Shown here one piece after another: positions 15,001 to 23,173 of a DNA stretch of 64,000 nucleotides. The notes under the pieces were generated by a model. That model searched no databases. It was not told the DNA's origin and saw only the letters and a list, made by a program, of their open reading frames with translations. Made by a program: the position numbers and the translations under genes. This stretch comes from Lota lota (taxonomy: Eukaryota; Chordata; Actinopteri; Gadiformes; Lotidae): positions 3,480,011 through 3,544,010 of the forward strand of contig JACYXH010000479.1 of NCBI GenBank assembly GCA_026745465.1, given 5' to 3'. Every line of letters starts with the position of its first letter. Position 1 is the stretch's first letter.

Positions 15001-18000
15001 GAGGTTCTCGCCCACCTCCAGTCCGTCCGTGAGAATCGTTCCCGGTTCGGACCGATTCTCACGGGCTCCTCCTACCAGGCCAGCGGGAGCAGTCGGGCCA
15101 GCAGGAAGCGGGGTCAACCATGTCTTCAACGGGCCAAAACGCCGCCTCCAGCGCCGACGCCGCGAAGGGGCAGAAATCCCGGAGGCTGGCGCCCACTTGG
15201 GACCGACCTACGTCTTTTTCCCTCCCTAATAAAGCTTTGAAAGACCGTTCGACCGAACGGCAGTACATCTTTAAAGAGCTTTACCCTTTAAGCCGACCGC
15301 GCCCTGCGCCTGTCGTGCATTCCTGTGCCCCTCAGCCTCTCCCTCCCTCTCAGCCTAGTGGCTGTGGGGCGGCTAGGCAGTGTAGTATAGCCAGGGGGTC
15401 GTCCGCTTCCATGCGGCGTCCCCGTGCGCTTCATGAGCGGGTTGAAGACTCGTCGCACGAGGCCGTCTATGCGGCTTCGTGTTACAGTTTTCCGGACCCC
15501 GACTTTGCCCCCCCAACCTCCGCTCTACAGTCTGATGACTGTGGGGAGACGTCGGAGCTGTTTGCCGTAGGCACGGCGAGCGAGCACGCTGTGAGTTTGC
15601 CCTCTGCAGCGGGTTTCCCGCTCGCAGGGGCTCCCTCCCCTCCCTTTCGAGGTACGCCCCCCTTGGTTCACACGCAGTGTGAAGGCGGTAGGGGCCGAGG
15701 AATACAGAGCATTCCTGGACAACGTTCCTCAGCTGGATGCTCGCCCTCTCACCGAGCGCCATGCGTGTTGGCGAGAGCGCTGCGTTTTCCCCACATGGTT
15801 GGACAACACGTTGAGGTGGGGCCACCCCATACAGTTAAAGAACCGTCCCCCACCCTTTATGGGGGTGGTGGAGACAAGGCTGCAGGATCCAGCCGCGAGC
15901 ACGGCTCTGGCAGCGGAGGTGGTCCGTCTCTTGGGGAAGGGGGCTGTCTCTTTCGTTCCCCCCCTCGAGTCACGCCTAGGGTTTTACTCCCGCTACTTCC
16001 TGGTTCCCAAGAAGTCAGGGGAGATGAGACCCATTCTGGATCTTTGCGTCTTCAAAAATTTTGTTGCCGCGAGGAAATTCAGAATGCTCACCACCAGAGC
16101 GTTGCTCCGGTGTGTGAGAGAGGGCAACTGGTTCACATCCCTGGATCTCAAGGATGCGTACTTCCACGTCCCCATTCTCCAGGCTCACAGGAAATTTCTC
16201 CGCTTCGCCTTTATGGGCGTGGCGTACGAGTTCCGGTGCCTGCCGATCGGCTACTCTCTGGCCCCACGCACTTTTTCAAAGTGTGTAGAGGCAGCGCTGG
16301 GACCGCTCAGGCGTCAGGGAAAGAGAGTTCTCTTTTACCTCGACGACCTACTGCTTCTGAGCGACTCAGAGGAAGCTGCGAGAAGAGACACCATGACGGT
16401 GATAAATCATCTCTCATCGTTGGGTTTCGCCATCAACTGGGTAAAGAGCTCTCCGCTCCCCAGCCGCCAGCTAGTCTACTTGGGGCTTTGCCTAGACTCC
16501 GTCACGTTCACAGCGACGCTCTCGCCTCCTCGGCGAGATGCTGTCCTGTTGGCGCTCTCCCGTTTTCACGCTCGCAGCAGCTTGACCGCACTGTCCGTCA
16601 TGCACCTGTTGGGACTGATGGCAGCTGCTCACCATGTGGTGCCCCTGGGTCTGCTCTTTATGCGCAGACTACAGCGGTGGTTTGCTCGCCAGAGGCTGGA
16701 CCCCAAGCGGCACAAGCGCAGGTTACTTTCCGTTCCTTGCTCGGTGTCTCCAGACCTGAGATATTGGGGGAGTTCCCCGGCTCTTCTCAGAGGGGTTCCC
16801 CTAGGCAGAGTCACGTCTCACGTGGTGGTCTTCACGGACGCCTCGTTGACGGGTTGGGGAGGAACGTGCCTTTCCCACTCGGTCGGAGGCGAGTGGCCGA
16901 CTCTCCCCACTCCACACATAAATGTGCTGGAGCTCACCACGGTGAGGAAAGTGCTTGTACATTTCTCTCACCTGGTGTGCGGCCGCCACGTTCTGATCCG
17001 AACGGACAGCGTGTCAGCGGCGGCATACATAAACAAACAAGGGGGAGTGCGCTCCGCTGCTCTCCACCGAGCAGCAGTCGAGCTCTGGCTGTGGGCTCAT
17101 CAGAACCTGCTCAGCCTGAGAGTCCTGCATATCGCGGGTGCCCTGAACTTTGGGGCGGACCTCATGTCTCGCGGCAGTCCCCGCCGAGACGAGTGGCGGT
17201 TACATCCTGACATTGTCAGACTGATCTGGCAGAGGTTCGGGATGGCTCAGGTGGACCTTTTTGCGTCCAGAGAGAACACCCACTGCAGTCTGTGGTTCTC
17301 TCTCAGCCCTCAGGATCTTCCCCCGTTGGGGGTGGACGCGATGGCGCACACACCGTGGCCGCGGGAACTCTTATATGCGTTCCCGCCGCTTCAACTAATC
17401 CATCCTCTCCTGGAGCAGGTCAGTCAGGAGGGATTGTCCCTCATTCTAGTGGCCCCGGAGAACCGCTCAGCTCTGTGGTTCCCAGAGCTAGCGGCGCTCT
17501 CTTGCACGGAGCCGTGGCCGGTACCGATCAGACCGGACGTGCTTTCACAGGCTCACGGGACGGTGCACCACCCGCCCTATATGACGGGTCGGTTGTTGGT
17601 TTGGCTTCTGAGAGTTTGATTCTGCAAGGCAGAGGTCTGCCAGCATCAGATATCAATACTATTCAGAGTGCTCGCGCGCCTTCCACTTCCTCCCTTTACG
17701 CGGCGAAGTGGGGCGCGTTCTCTACGTGGTGGGACCTTAACCACGTTATCCCATCTCTCTGTGAGGTGGGAAGCGTGCTTGGGTTCCTTCAGTGTTTACA
17801 GGAGAAAGGTTTGGCTTTCTCCACCATCAAAGTCTATGCGGCAGCCGTTTCGGCTGGCCACGCAGGCTATGACGGGAAACCGGTTTTCAGCCACCCACTA
17901 GTCAAGAGATTCTTGCGTGGGGTTAGACGTGTTAAACCTGTTTCTCGTGTGCTCACACCGCGCTGGGGAACCCCGCAACCGTGTTGCGGGGTTTATCCAA

Positions 18001-21000
18001 GGACCCTTTCGAGCCTCTGTCTCAAGCCCCTTTGGATGCCATTTCCTTTAAAACAGCGCTCTTATTGGCTTTGGTTTCTGCCAAACGTGTCGGTGAGTTG
18101 GCTGCGCTGTCTGTCAGCCCGAGCTGCTTGTTATTGAACGAGGACTGCTCCTTCGCGCTACTTAGACCCAATCCTGCGTTCCTCCCCAAGAACATTTTCA
18201 GTTATTTTCGGTCGAGGGATATTGTGCTTAAGGCTTTTCACCCCCCGCCTCATACTAGTGAAGTGGATGCGGAGTTGCATCTCCTGTGCCCGGTGCGGGC
18301 ATTGGCTATGTACGTGAAACGATCAGCTGAGTTTCGCTCCACACAACAGTTGTTTGTGTGTTACAGCGACGCTGCCAAGGGTCGCGCTCTTTCTAAGCAG
18401 CGTCTGTCCCGCTGGATATGTGAGGGTGTCTGCTTAGCCTACTCTCGGCAGGACTTAGCGCCACCGCTAGGTGTTAGAGCTCACTCTGCACGAGGGATGG
18501 CCGCCTCGTCGGCGCTATTCAGGGGCATTTCGGTAGAAGACATTTGCGCGGCTGCGTCATGGTCTTCCCCCGATCCTTTTATTCGTTTCTACATGTTAGA
18601 CATGTCCAGGGGCTCACTCGGGCACTCTGTGTTGGAGTCGGGCCCCCTCTCTGCGAACTAGATATTAGTTACGCTTGTGATGTCGCTCGGATTCTCTCTC
18701 TCTCCGCTGTCACCGGGTGGTGTTACAGCGTGGGCACTGAGCTCAGGAGTGACAGGTTATTTTTACTCTGATTACGGTTCGTAACCGGCGTTTTATATCC
18801 TGTCCTCTATTATTAAACATTGCACAACAGGTTTCCTCCTGTCGCCTCTTTGAGCGTAGGTAGGAATAGCCTTGTTGCTCGTTGCTATTGGTGGCTTGGT
18901 TTTTTCTTCCTAGGCCCCGCCCCTATGGTAGCGGACGTAGGAGAAGCCTTGTTGCTCTGCATTCCCCTTCTTCATGTTCATTGAAATACGGGTTGAGTCA
19001 GAGTTACAGACTCACTCTATTCTCTTGATCATCGCTTTGCGTGTTCTTAAAGAGATTTTAGGGTTTCTTATTTAGCTGTTGTTTTTTGCACATCTTCAGC
19101 TTATTGAGTCTGATGTGCCCTGTGACTTAGGTCTTTATTTTTGTGACTTGGGTCCAGCAGGAGTACATTTATCGGTCTCCGCTCGCAGCTTCACCTTAGC
19201 CCATAAGGCGAAGCCTAGACGGCATAGCCTACATGAAATAGAACTATAGTTATGTTATTATAACTCTAGTTCTATGATTGTAGGCGTAGCCGTCTAGTTT
19301 CCCACCTGCTGTACCCTCCAAATGCTGAAAGAATAGCTAGGAGGACGAACGCAGCTGTGCGCCGCGTTATATACACGGTGCCGTGGGAAGTGTGGGCTGT
19401 GCCCACGTTGATTGGTGCATTGCTGAAAATTTTCAGTGCACGCGAGTGCGCGCACGGGACAAGCCCATAAGGCGAAGCCTAGACGGCTACGCCTACAATC
19501 ATAGAACTAGAGTTATAATAACATAACTATCGTTCGTTATGCTCGCGCTGCCGCATATGGTGCGCTGTTGATCATTTCTATTCAGTATAGAGGCAGACGC
19601 ATTTACGTTCATTTCAGTCATTACTGTCGCTCACATGTAGCTTGATGTAAGGTAAATCATTTATTCCATGGTTGTAGCCAGTCATTTAATGTACATATAT
19701 TAGTTTCCATTTCTGTTTCCTTTAGAAACACCACATATCACATACTTAATCCTGTATGCCCGAAACAACATCCAGTCTAGCTTTGCCTCCGTCTACTCTT
19801 TACAAGAGTCCCGCTGTGGATCGAGCAATCCACCTAATATAAGAAAGCCTCCCTCGTACAATCCTTCAGTTCTCAACACTAATGGTTGGACTTTGTTGTT
19901 GGACCACTTCGGCAATGGCTGTGGCGAGGGCTGCCCACTGCTATGTCCTTAATGTCACTGGGCCTCCATGCACAGAAAACGTATGCCGGACTGCCATCCT
20001 GGGGGTTCAAGACTTTGATCATGGGGAATCAATCCTCCTCGCCCTTGTATTGGGTGAGTGGGGAGAACGCCATTCCCTGGTTTCTCAATCGGCTGGTGAC
20101 GGGTTCCTGTTTGGTCGGTGTCGTCGCCTGCTGCTGGAATGATTGTTGGGCTTGCGTCTGGCTGCGAGTGGTAACCCCCATTGTGCTGTTGGCATGTACT
20201 TCCTCATTGCTTTTCAAGTCCGGGTAGAGGTTGACTGATAGAGCGGCGGCCTGGGCGTTGTCATATGATGGAGGTGGTGGAGCATTCGCACGCGTTCCGC
20301 CGGTACAGTCCAGGTCCGGATCTAATCTCATTGAGATTAAAACACCCTACACTCTCTATGCTCCCTTTTTTCCTATTCTGGCCCTCTCTCTCCCACAAAT
20401 GAAATGCACGCCAACATGTTTAACACTTTTTTTTTCAGACTCCAACAACCTTTCCTCTAACTCCCTTAACATTTTCACACAAAAACATTTCAGGAAAAAC
20501 CCATTTTATGCCAATATTGTAAACCCTCCGGTGCCGTTTCACCATGTTTCTCCAACATTACCTCTGCAGGCCCCTTCACTTCTACTTTTCCCGAATAATT
20601 TCCCATTTTAGATCCGTACACACTATTAATTACTATTTTTATATTCGTTCATTAATTTGTGGTCTTCATTTATCACTGCCTAATTAATTATTGTTTTAAA
20701 TCGATCACCAAAATTACTTGTTAGGGTTAGGGTTTTTATTTATTTAATTAAGTTTACTTAGAGTTTACTTAAACCAAGTCCCCGACTTGGATTTTGCTTA
20801 TTCGAGCAATGCAATTGATAAACGATACTATTACCATGCTATTGATAAACCCGTCGGTCCTTCAGCAAATTGTTAAACATACCTTATTAAGTCCCCGACT
20901 TAGACCAAGTCCCCGACTTGGATTTTTCCTTTTTTACACCAGTATTGTGATCTCACTTATCCGGATTATTTTTCCCTCAGGATACCGTACTGAAAAAAAA

Positions 21001-21514
21001 ATCGATTCTCCACAGGTGCCCTTTTCTTACCCCAGTAAGCTGGTTACAGTCGTCCGGTGGTGAGGTAGAGCTCTGGGACCCAGTCTCTAAACAACATATG
21101 GATTTTCCATCACAGTATCACCAACAAAAAATCCCATAATGCATTCTGATGTACAAACCATAGATGAAGAATGCTGCCAGTTTAAGAATAAAATAATAAA
21201 ATAAAATAAACGATATACATCTCTCTATGACACTATGTTTGAGACATTTTGTCGCTTTGTCCTCCTCGCGATGAAGAGATTCAGTTTTGAACTTTGGTGG
21301 TTGATGTTATGGGTTGGATTGGGGGCGGGGAGTGTTGCGGGGGAGTGTGACAGTCAATCTTTATTGACTGTCATATGTTGTGAAATGTAACGTCATGACA
21401 TTTGTGAAATGTGGTGTGTGTGGGCGTGTGTGTGTCCTGTGTGTGTGTGGTTGTGTGTCCTGTGAGTGCGGGTGTCCTGGTGTCCTGAGTTTCTGTGTGC
21501 GTGCATGCCTGCTT

Positions 21515-21551
<37 letters not shown>

Positions 21552-21629
21552 GTGTGCATGTATGCGTGTGTCCTGTGTGTATGTGTGTGCATGTGTGTGT
21601 ATGTGTGTGTGTGTGTGTGAATGCGTCCT

Positions 21630-21664
<35 letters not shown>

Positions 21665-23173
21665 TTGCCCCAGGCGAGACGATCCGCATCGTGGTCGAGG
21701 AGTACGTTCAGCAACTCAGCGGCTACCTGCTGCAGCTCAAGTTTGACCCGACCATCATCTTCCGTGACCAGTTCCAGTACAGCAACCGCATTTCACTGGA
21801 GTTCAACCACCTGTACCACTGGCACCCTCTCATGCCTGACAGCTTCCTGGTGGATGGACAGGACATCACTTACCCCAACTTCCTGTTCAACACATCCGTC
21901 CTCCTGCACTTTGGGGTGGAGAAGCTGGTGGACTCCTTCGCAAGACAGCAGGCCGGACAGGTGCCAGTATATTAATCAGTATATTATTCAGTATTATATT
22001 CAGTATTAATTCAGTATATTATTAATGATTGTATTCAGTATATTAATCAGTATATTAATCAGTATATTTTTCAGTATTATATTCAGTATTAATTCAGTAT
22101 ATTACTCAGTATTATATTCAATATTGTCTAGAGTATTTTATTCAGTATTTTATTTGGAGTCAATGTTGCTCGATAGTGATTTCAATGTGATAAATGCTGA
22201 GTTTAATCCCAATGTGTTTCATATTATGTGTATGCCCGTGTAACCATGTGGTAATCTCAGTTTCTCTCCCAGTGATAGTGAACATTTGTATCTCAGATAG
22301 GGGGCGGTAGGAACGTACACGCTCGGCTCCAGGAAGTAGTGGAGCTGGTCATCAAAGAGTCCAGGGCACTGCGTGTGCAACCCTTTAATGAGTACCGCAA
22401 AAAGTTTGAACTCAAGCCGTACGCTTCTTTCTATGAATTCACCGGTAAGCATTATTGATGTTCATTTCTTTTCCAGAAGTATGCACTGTGTGGCATAAAT
22501 ACACACAAAAGCACATTTCTGGCCTAAGCTGGTGGGCCAGAAATGTTCTTATATTCTACATAGACATATTATATTATATTCTACGCTTGATATTGAATAT
22601 TTTCTGGTCAGTGGTTCCATTTGTTGAAAACTCATGGGCTGTACAGCGTTGCCAGATCTGTGCTGGTGTATTTAGCAATAATGTAGGTGGAAACTTGATT
22701 TATCATTGATGATACAAGGAATGGAAGAGCCAAAGAAAGTGTGAGCTTAATCTGCATTTGTGAGGCTCTTTGAGGCTGACACTGTGATGAAGGGCTTCTT
22801 GACAAACAAAACTGACCCGACAGATGACAAGGAGATGGCAAGGCAGCTGGAGGAGCTGTACGGAGACATCGACGCGTTGGAGTTCTACCCGGGCCTGCTG
22901 CTGGAGAGGACGCGCCACAACGCCATCTTTGGCGAGAGCATGGTGGAGATGGGGGCCCCGTTCTCCCTCAAAGGTCTCCTGGGGAACCCCATCTGCTCGC
23001 CTGTGTACTGGAAGCCAAGTACGTTCGGGGGCATGGTGGGCTTCGACATCGTCAACTCTGCGACATTAGAGAGGCTGGTGTGTCTGAACAGCCGCTGGTG
23101 TCCCTACGTCTCCTTCCACGTCCCTCGCAGCGAGGAGGACCACAGACCCCGGGACCCCAGCACCGAGCTTTGA
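605..23173 (+). CDS. ptgs1: Prostaglandin G/H synthase 1 (cyclooxygenase-1), 5'-partial
   Basis: Haem enzyme of the ER lumen/nuclear envelope that converts arachidonate to PGG2 and then PGH2. Exons read by GT-AG and phase: 605-721 (EGF module, [12 protein letters not shown]), 1870-2010 (membrane-binding helices, ends LMRVVLT with the Arg120 equivalent), 4832-4975, 5070-5251 ([11 protein letters not shown], distal His), 5609-5692, 6622-6868, 21674-21960 ([12 protein letters not shown]: catalytic Tyr385 and proximal His388), 22297-22444, 22824-23173 (GAPFSLKG with the aspirin-site Ser530; C-terminal STEL ER signal). All phases join, giving about 566 residues; the signal-peptide exon(s) lie before position 1. 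COX-1 rather than COX-2 is called from [27 protein letters not shown] and the absence of the COX-2 C-terminal insert. The side-pocket positions 513 (Arg) and 523 (Val) are COX-2-like. The intron 6869-21673 is swollen by retroelements. Candidate poly(A) signals: AATAAA near 23410 and at 23616. Confidence 0.96.
2011..4831 (+). other. ptgs1 intron with simple repeats and a repeat tail
   Basis: No coding signal. Contains a stretch with the wording of common fish interspersed-repeat tails (aagcacttttcaaggcac near 3470), a self-complementary TATAGTATAC-rich hairpin at 3677-3722, and a (CT)n tract at 4158-4198. The acceptor of the next exon is the pyrimidine tract ending CAAAAG at 4831. Confidence 0.5.
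4158..4198. repeat. (CT)n microsatellite
   Basis: About 20 uninterrupted CT dinucleotides within a ptgs1 intron. Confidence 0.95.
5949..6030. repeat. (CA)n microsatellite
   Basis: About 40 nearly pure CA units in the ptgs1 intron between the exons at 5609-5692 and 6622-6868. The His/Thr-rich ORFs over it are low-complexity artefacts. Confidence 0.95.
6975..7135. repeat. Short tandem array, about 38-bp unit, 4 copies
   Basis: Four degenerating copies of a unit containing AACACAGAGATAGCGAGG and GTGTATATATAA, just inside the large ptgs1 intron and before the retroviral remains. Confidence 0.85.
7720..8700 (-). pseudogene. Endogenous retroviral integrase remains
   Basis: On the - strand, [17 protein letters not shown] lies near 8450, a degraded D-N-x-S/HF block near 8350, and [11 protein letters not shown] (the block with the third catalytic acid) near 8250. 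The C-terminal domain follows: [19 protein letters not shown] and [17 protein letters not shown] at about 7910-7750. Stops and frameshifts separate these blocks. No env is recognisable downstream. Confidence 0.75.
8774..9060 (-). pseudogene. Endogenous retroviral RT connection domain remains
   Basis: The - strand frame 8992-8774 reads [19 protein letters not shown] ... [18 protein letters not shown], characteristic of the RT-RNase H connection of gammaretrovirus-like pol. Just upstream (about 9050-9000) there is [13 protein letters not shown]-like wording in another frame. A clear RNase H catalytic block was not found. Confidence 0.65.
9180..10160 (-). pseudogene. Endogenous retroviral reverse transcriptase remains
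   Basis: Several - strand frames carry RT wording in order: [14 protein letters not shown] near 9925, then after frameshifts [19 protein letters not shown] at about 9660-9600, followed by [12 protein letters not shown] near 9560, where the first catalytic Asp region of RT would be. A (TTA)n-like slip near 9490 and many stops break it. Known family: gammaretrovirus-like pol. Confidence 0.75.
10165..11915 (-). mobile_element. LTR-like insertion between the protease and RT remains
   Basis: About 1.7 kb without coding signal splits pol between protease and RT. On the - strand there is a TATA-like TATAAAG at about 11424-11430 followed 145 bp later by AATAAA at about 11279-11284, an LTR-like spacing, and another AATAAA at about 10190. 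The section 10500-11080 carries imperfect direct repeats around GATCTGGCAGGGAGG. A second retroviral LTR (solo, or part of another insertion) is the simplest reading, but TG...CA ends and a target duplication were not pinned down. Confidence 0.4.
11915..12110 (-). pseudogene. Endogenous retroviral protease, C-terminal part
   Basis: The - strand frame reads [16 protein letters not shown], typical of the end of gamma-type protease/start of pol (NLLGxDLMxxLG pattern). It breaks at about 11930, where a short hairpin (13-bp arms 11930-11942 and 11948-11960) sits. Beyond it lies LTR-like, non-coding sequence rather than RT. Confidence 0.65.
12159..12241. repeat. 39-bp near-perfect inverted repeat (hairpin)
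   Basis: Arms 12159-12197 and 12203-12241, one mismatch, five-base loop (CCCTT). It lies in the retroviral protease region, and one arm encodes protease-like residues, so it is a local inverted duplication rather than a transposon end. Confidence 0.9.
12214..12700 (-). pseudogene. Endogenous retroviral nucleocapsid CCHC knuckle and protease active site
   Basis: At about 12690-12640 (- strand) a CX2CX4HX4C pattern (CYHCGAMDH, stop, ARDC) marks nucleocapsid. At 12300-12214 the frame reads [10 protein letters not shown], the aspartic-protease active-site motif (DSGA). The frame then enters the 39-bp inverted duplication at 12159-12241. An in-frame stop inside the zinc knuckle shows decay. Confidence 0.8.
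12990..13300 (-). pseudogene. Endogenous retroviral gag, capsid C-terminal part
   Basis: The - strand frame at 13223-12993 resembles the C-terminal half of gammaretrovirus-like capsid ([15 protein letters not shown] ... [15 protein letters not shown]). It lies downstream on the same strand as the gag fragment at 20 kb and upstream of the CCHC knuckle, so the collinear order is kept. Upstream of about 13300 the resemblance stops, marking the edge of the inserted material. Confidence 0.75.
13732..13917 (+). repeat. DIRS-like element, left inverted terminal repeat
   Basis: Reads as the reverse complement of about 19320-19506 with only a few differences (near the outer end and in a T-run at about 13899-13908). 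Includes a TATATAA box at 13867-13873, a plausible promoter for the element. Confidence 0.92.
13945..15240 (+). CDS. DIRS-like ORF1, gag-like protein
   Basis: About 431 aa from the Met at 13945 (the frame is open from 13834, but that part lies in the terminal repeat). The N-terminus has paired CxxC motifs (CSSC, CFRC, then a His and CAAC), the zinc-finger-like pattern of fish DIRS ORF1 proteins. The middle is acidic and Pro-rich, and the rest alpha-helical in character. It is presumed to form the nucleoprotein particle; no enzyme motif is visible. The end overlaps the start of the next ORF (15120) by about 120 bp in another frame, as is common in this group. Confidence 0.8.
   Translation: MMTSCSSGVAEPAELRPLSGPLCSSCPAILSPDDGYVMCFRCLVAEHAMAAFSGSDSCAACSTLPQEVLLSRRLFFSPSVDLADAVDILDAVATPGEDEDYDLDVDSALGTSSRPSGVLPPEKPHRFADLFGDIMGEAAAIKGIAMPPPPPSPELDDMQGDYFRPPSSTRRPTLCPLFPPIQRYLTAAAEDPSSLKAPVKAFTDFTRVDGWSTTQARGIPRLEPPLAALLCPGAGWRPNEKPLPPDRLLKQLAALGDRSFVCASQAAAAVNNIALLSSALSAMTVGKDSFGQSDVEKVAKFSGAILQLCQPVAVTAGRQMAWATMDHRATWLSFTSVPDRERAGLIQGPRFLEVLAHLQSVRENRSRFGPILTGSSYQASGSSRASRKRGQPCLQRAKTPPPAPTPRRGRNPGGWRPLGTDLRLFPSLIKL
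15120..17619 (+). CDS. DIRS-like ORF2, reverse transcriptase-RNase H (with a frame change)
   Basis: The N-terminal section reads in one frame from the Met at 15120 to about 15670; the RT-RNase H section reads in the frame ending 17619 (open well before 15679). RT signatures: [27 protein letters not shown] (first Asp), [24 protein letters not shown] (catalytic DD). RNase [15 protein letters not shown] and [16 protein letters not shown], ending [15 protein letters not shown]. The change of frame at about 15.5-15.68 kb is either a single-base indel or a programmed shift. The continuation of the first frame to 17210 is only a shadow. It copies the element RNA into DNA. Confidence 0.85.
17547..18661 (+). 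CDS. DIRS-like ORF3, tyrosine recombinase (frameshifted)
   Basis: Integrates the circular DNA in place of a DDE integrase. The N-terminal core-binding part ([29 protein letters not shown]) is in one frame to about 17965; the catalytic part continues in another frame from about 17970 ([23 protein letters not shown] with the first catalytic Arg, HSARGMAAS with the H-x-x-R block, [17 protein letters not shown] with the presumed nucleophilic Tyr). One surplus base in GGGGAACC near 17966 explains the break. The true start is uncertain; the ORF overlaps the RNase H end. As it stands the protein is split in two, so this copy is probably not autonomous unless the shift is bypassed. Confidence 0.82.
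18662..19196 (+). other. DIRS-like element, 3' non-coding segment
   Basis: About 530 bp between the recombinase stop and the internal complementary region; no ORF or other structure recognised. Confidence 0.6.
19197..19297. repeat. DIRS-like element, internal complementary region
   Basis: 19197-19244 is the reverse complement of the left outer end (one mismatch seen) and 19245-19297 the reverse complement of the right outer end. The two parts meet at about 19244/19245, so this segment could template the circular junction. Confidence 0.9.
19320..19530 (-). repeat. DIRS-like element, right inverted terminal repeat and terminus
   Basis: Inverted copy of the left terminal repeat (19320-19506), followed by the right-end extension whose exact reverse complement appears inside the internal complementary region at 19245-19297. 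Confidence 0.9.
19840..20331 (-). pseudogene. Endogenous retroviral gag, 5' part (late-domain region and start of capsid)
   Basis: The - strand frame from 20331 carries a PPPPSY late-domain-like motif near its start, then a Gln/Thr-rich linker, then capsid-like wording (about 20.03 to 19.85 kb) after a stop. The continuation of capsid lies about 6.5 kb away at 13.3 kb, beyond the DIRS-like element. The start of gag, the primer-binding site and a 5' LTR should lie above 20340, but I could not confirm them. Confidence 0.7.
20722..20932. repeat. Repeated palindromic motif CCAAGTCcccGACTTGG
   Basis: Two copies of CCAAGTCCCCGACTTGG (about 20774-20790 and 20911-20927) and a related TAAGTCCCCGACTTA (about 20888-20902), each a 7-bp-arm inverted repeat with a CCC loop. 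A short TTAGGGTTAGGG run precedes at about 20722. The region lies upstream (on the - strand) of the retroviral gag fragment, where leader/LTR sequence would be expected. Confidence 0.7.
21500..21662. repeat. Interrupted (TG)n microsatellite
   Basis: TG-rich tract ending 10 bp before the acceptor of the ptgs1 exon at 21674. It forms a long purine/pyrimidine alternation directly next to a splice site. Confidence 0.9.
21961..22150. repeat. Degenerate (CAGTATATTAAT)n tandem repeat
   Basis: Many variants of CAGTATATTAAT/CAGTATTATATT immediately after the donor of ptgs1 exon 21674-21960. Confidence 0.85.

Larger units (their letters stand above)
13732..19530 (+). mobile_element. DIRS-like tyrosine-recombinase retrotransposon, nearly complete
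   Basis: Inverted terminal repeats: left about 13732-13917, right about 19320-19506, with an extra right end to about 19530. Between them, in order: a Cys-rich gag-like ORF, RT/RNase H, tyrosine recombinase. An internal complementary region at about 19197-19297 consists of the reverse complement of the left end (19197-19244) joined to the reverse complement of the right end (19245-19297), the layout expected for replication through a circular intermediate in the DIRS1 family. No target-site duplication is expected. GC-rich coding sequence contrasts with the AT-rich surroundings, suggesting a fairly recent arrival. It sits within the antisense provirus and the large ptgs1 intron. Confidence 0.92.
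7720..20340 (-). mobile_element. Decayed gamma/epsilon-type endogenous retrovirus, nested with other insertions
   Basis: Reading on the - strand gives retroviral modules in the right order: gag piece with PPPPSY (about 20.3 kb), capsid (20.0 kb, then 13.3-13.0 kb), CCHC knuckle (about 12.69 kb), protease (12.28-11.95 kb), RT (10.1-9.2 kb), RT connection (9.06-8.77 kb) and integrase (about 8.7-7.72 kb). All are broken by stops and frameshifts. No env is visible; only about 0.85 kb separates the integrase end from the ptgs1 exon at 6622-6868. Flanking LTRs were not identified with confidence. Gag is split by the block at about 13.3-19.8 kb (including the DIRS-like element), and protease is separated from RT by an LTR-like block. 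The provirus lies antisense to ptgs1. This is an old, non-functional copy. Confidence 0.85.

Noticed and set aside
15680-17210. C-terminal two thirds of the 696-aa ORF beginning at 15120
   Set aside because: RT/RNase H motifs are in the neighbouring frame; this part is an out-of-frame shadow caused by GC-rich sequence.
20722-20736. TTAGGGTTAGGG as interstitial telomere repeat
   Set aside because: Only two units; too short to mean anything.
605-23173. Identification as ptgs2 (COX-2) because of Arg513/Val523
   Set aside because: No C-terminal insertion before STEL, and the catalytic-Tyr and C-terminal segments are of the COX-1 type.
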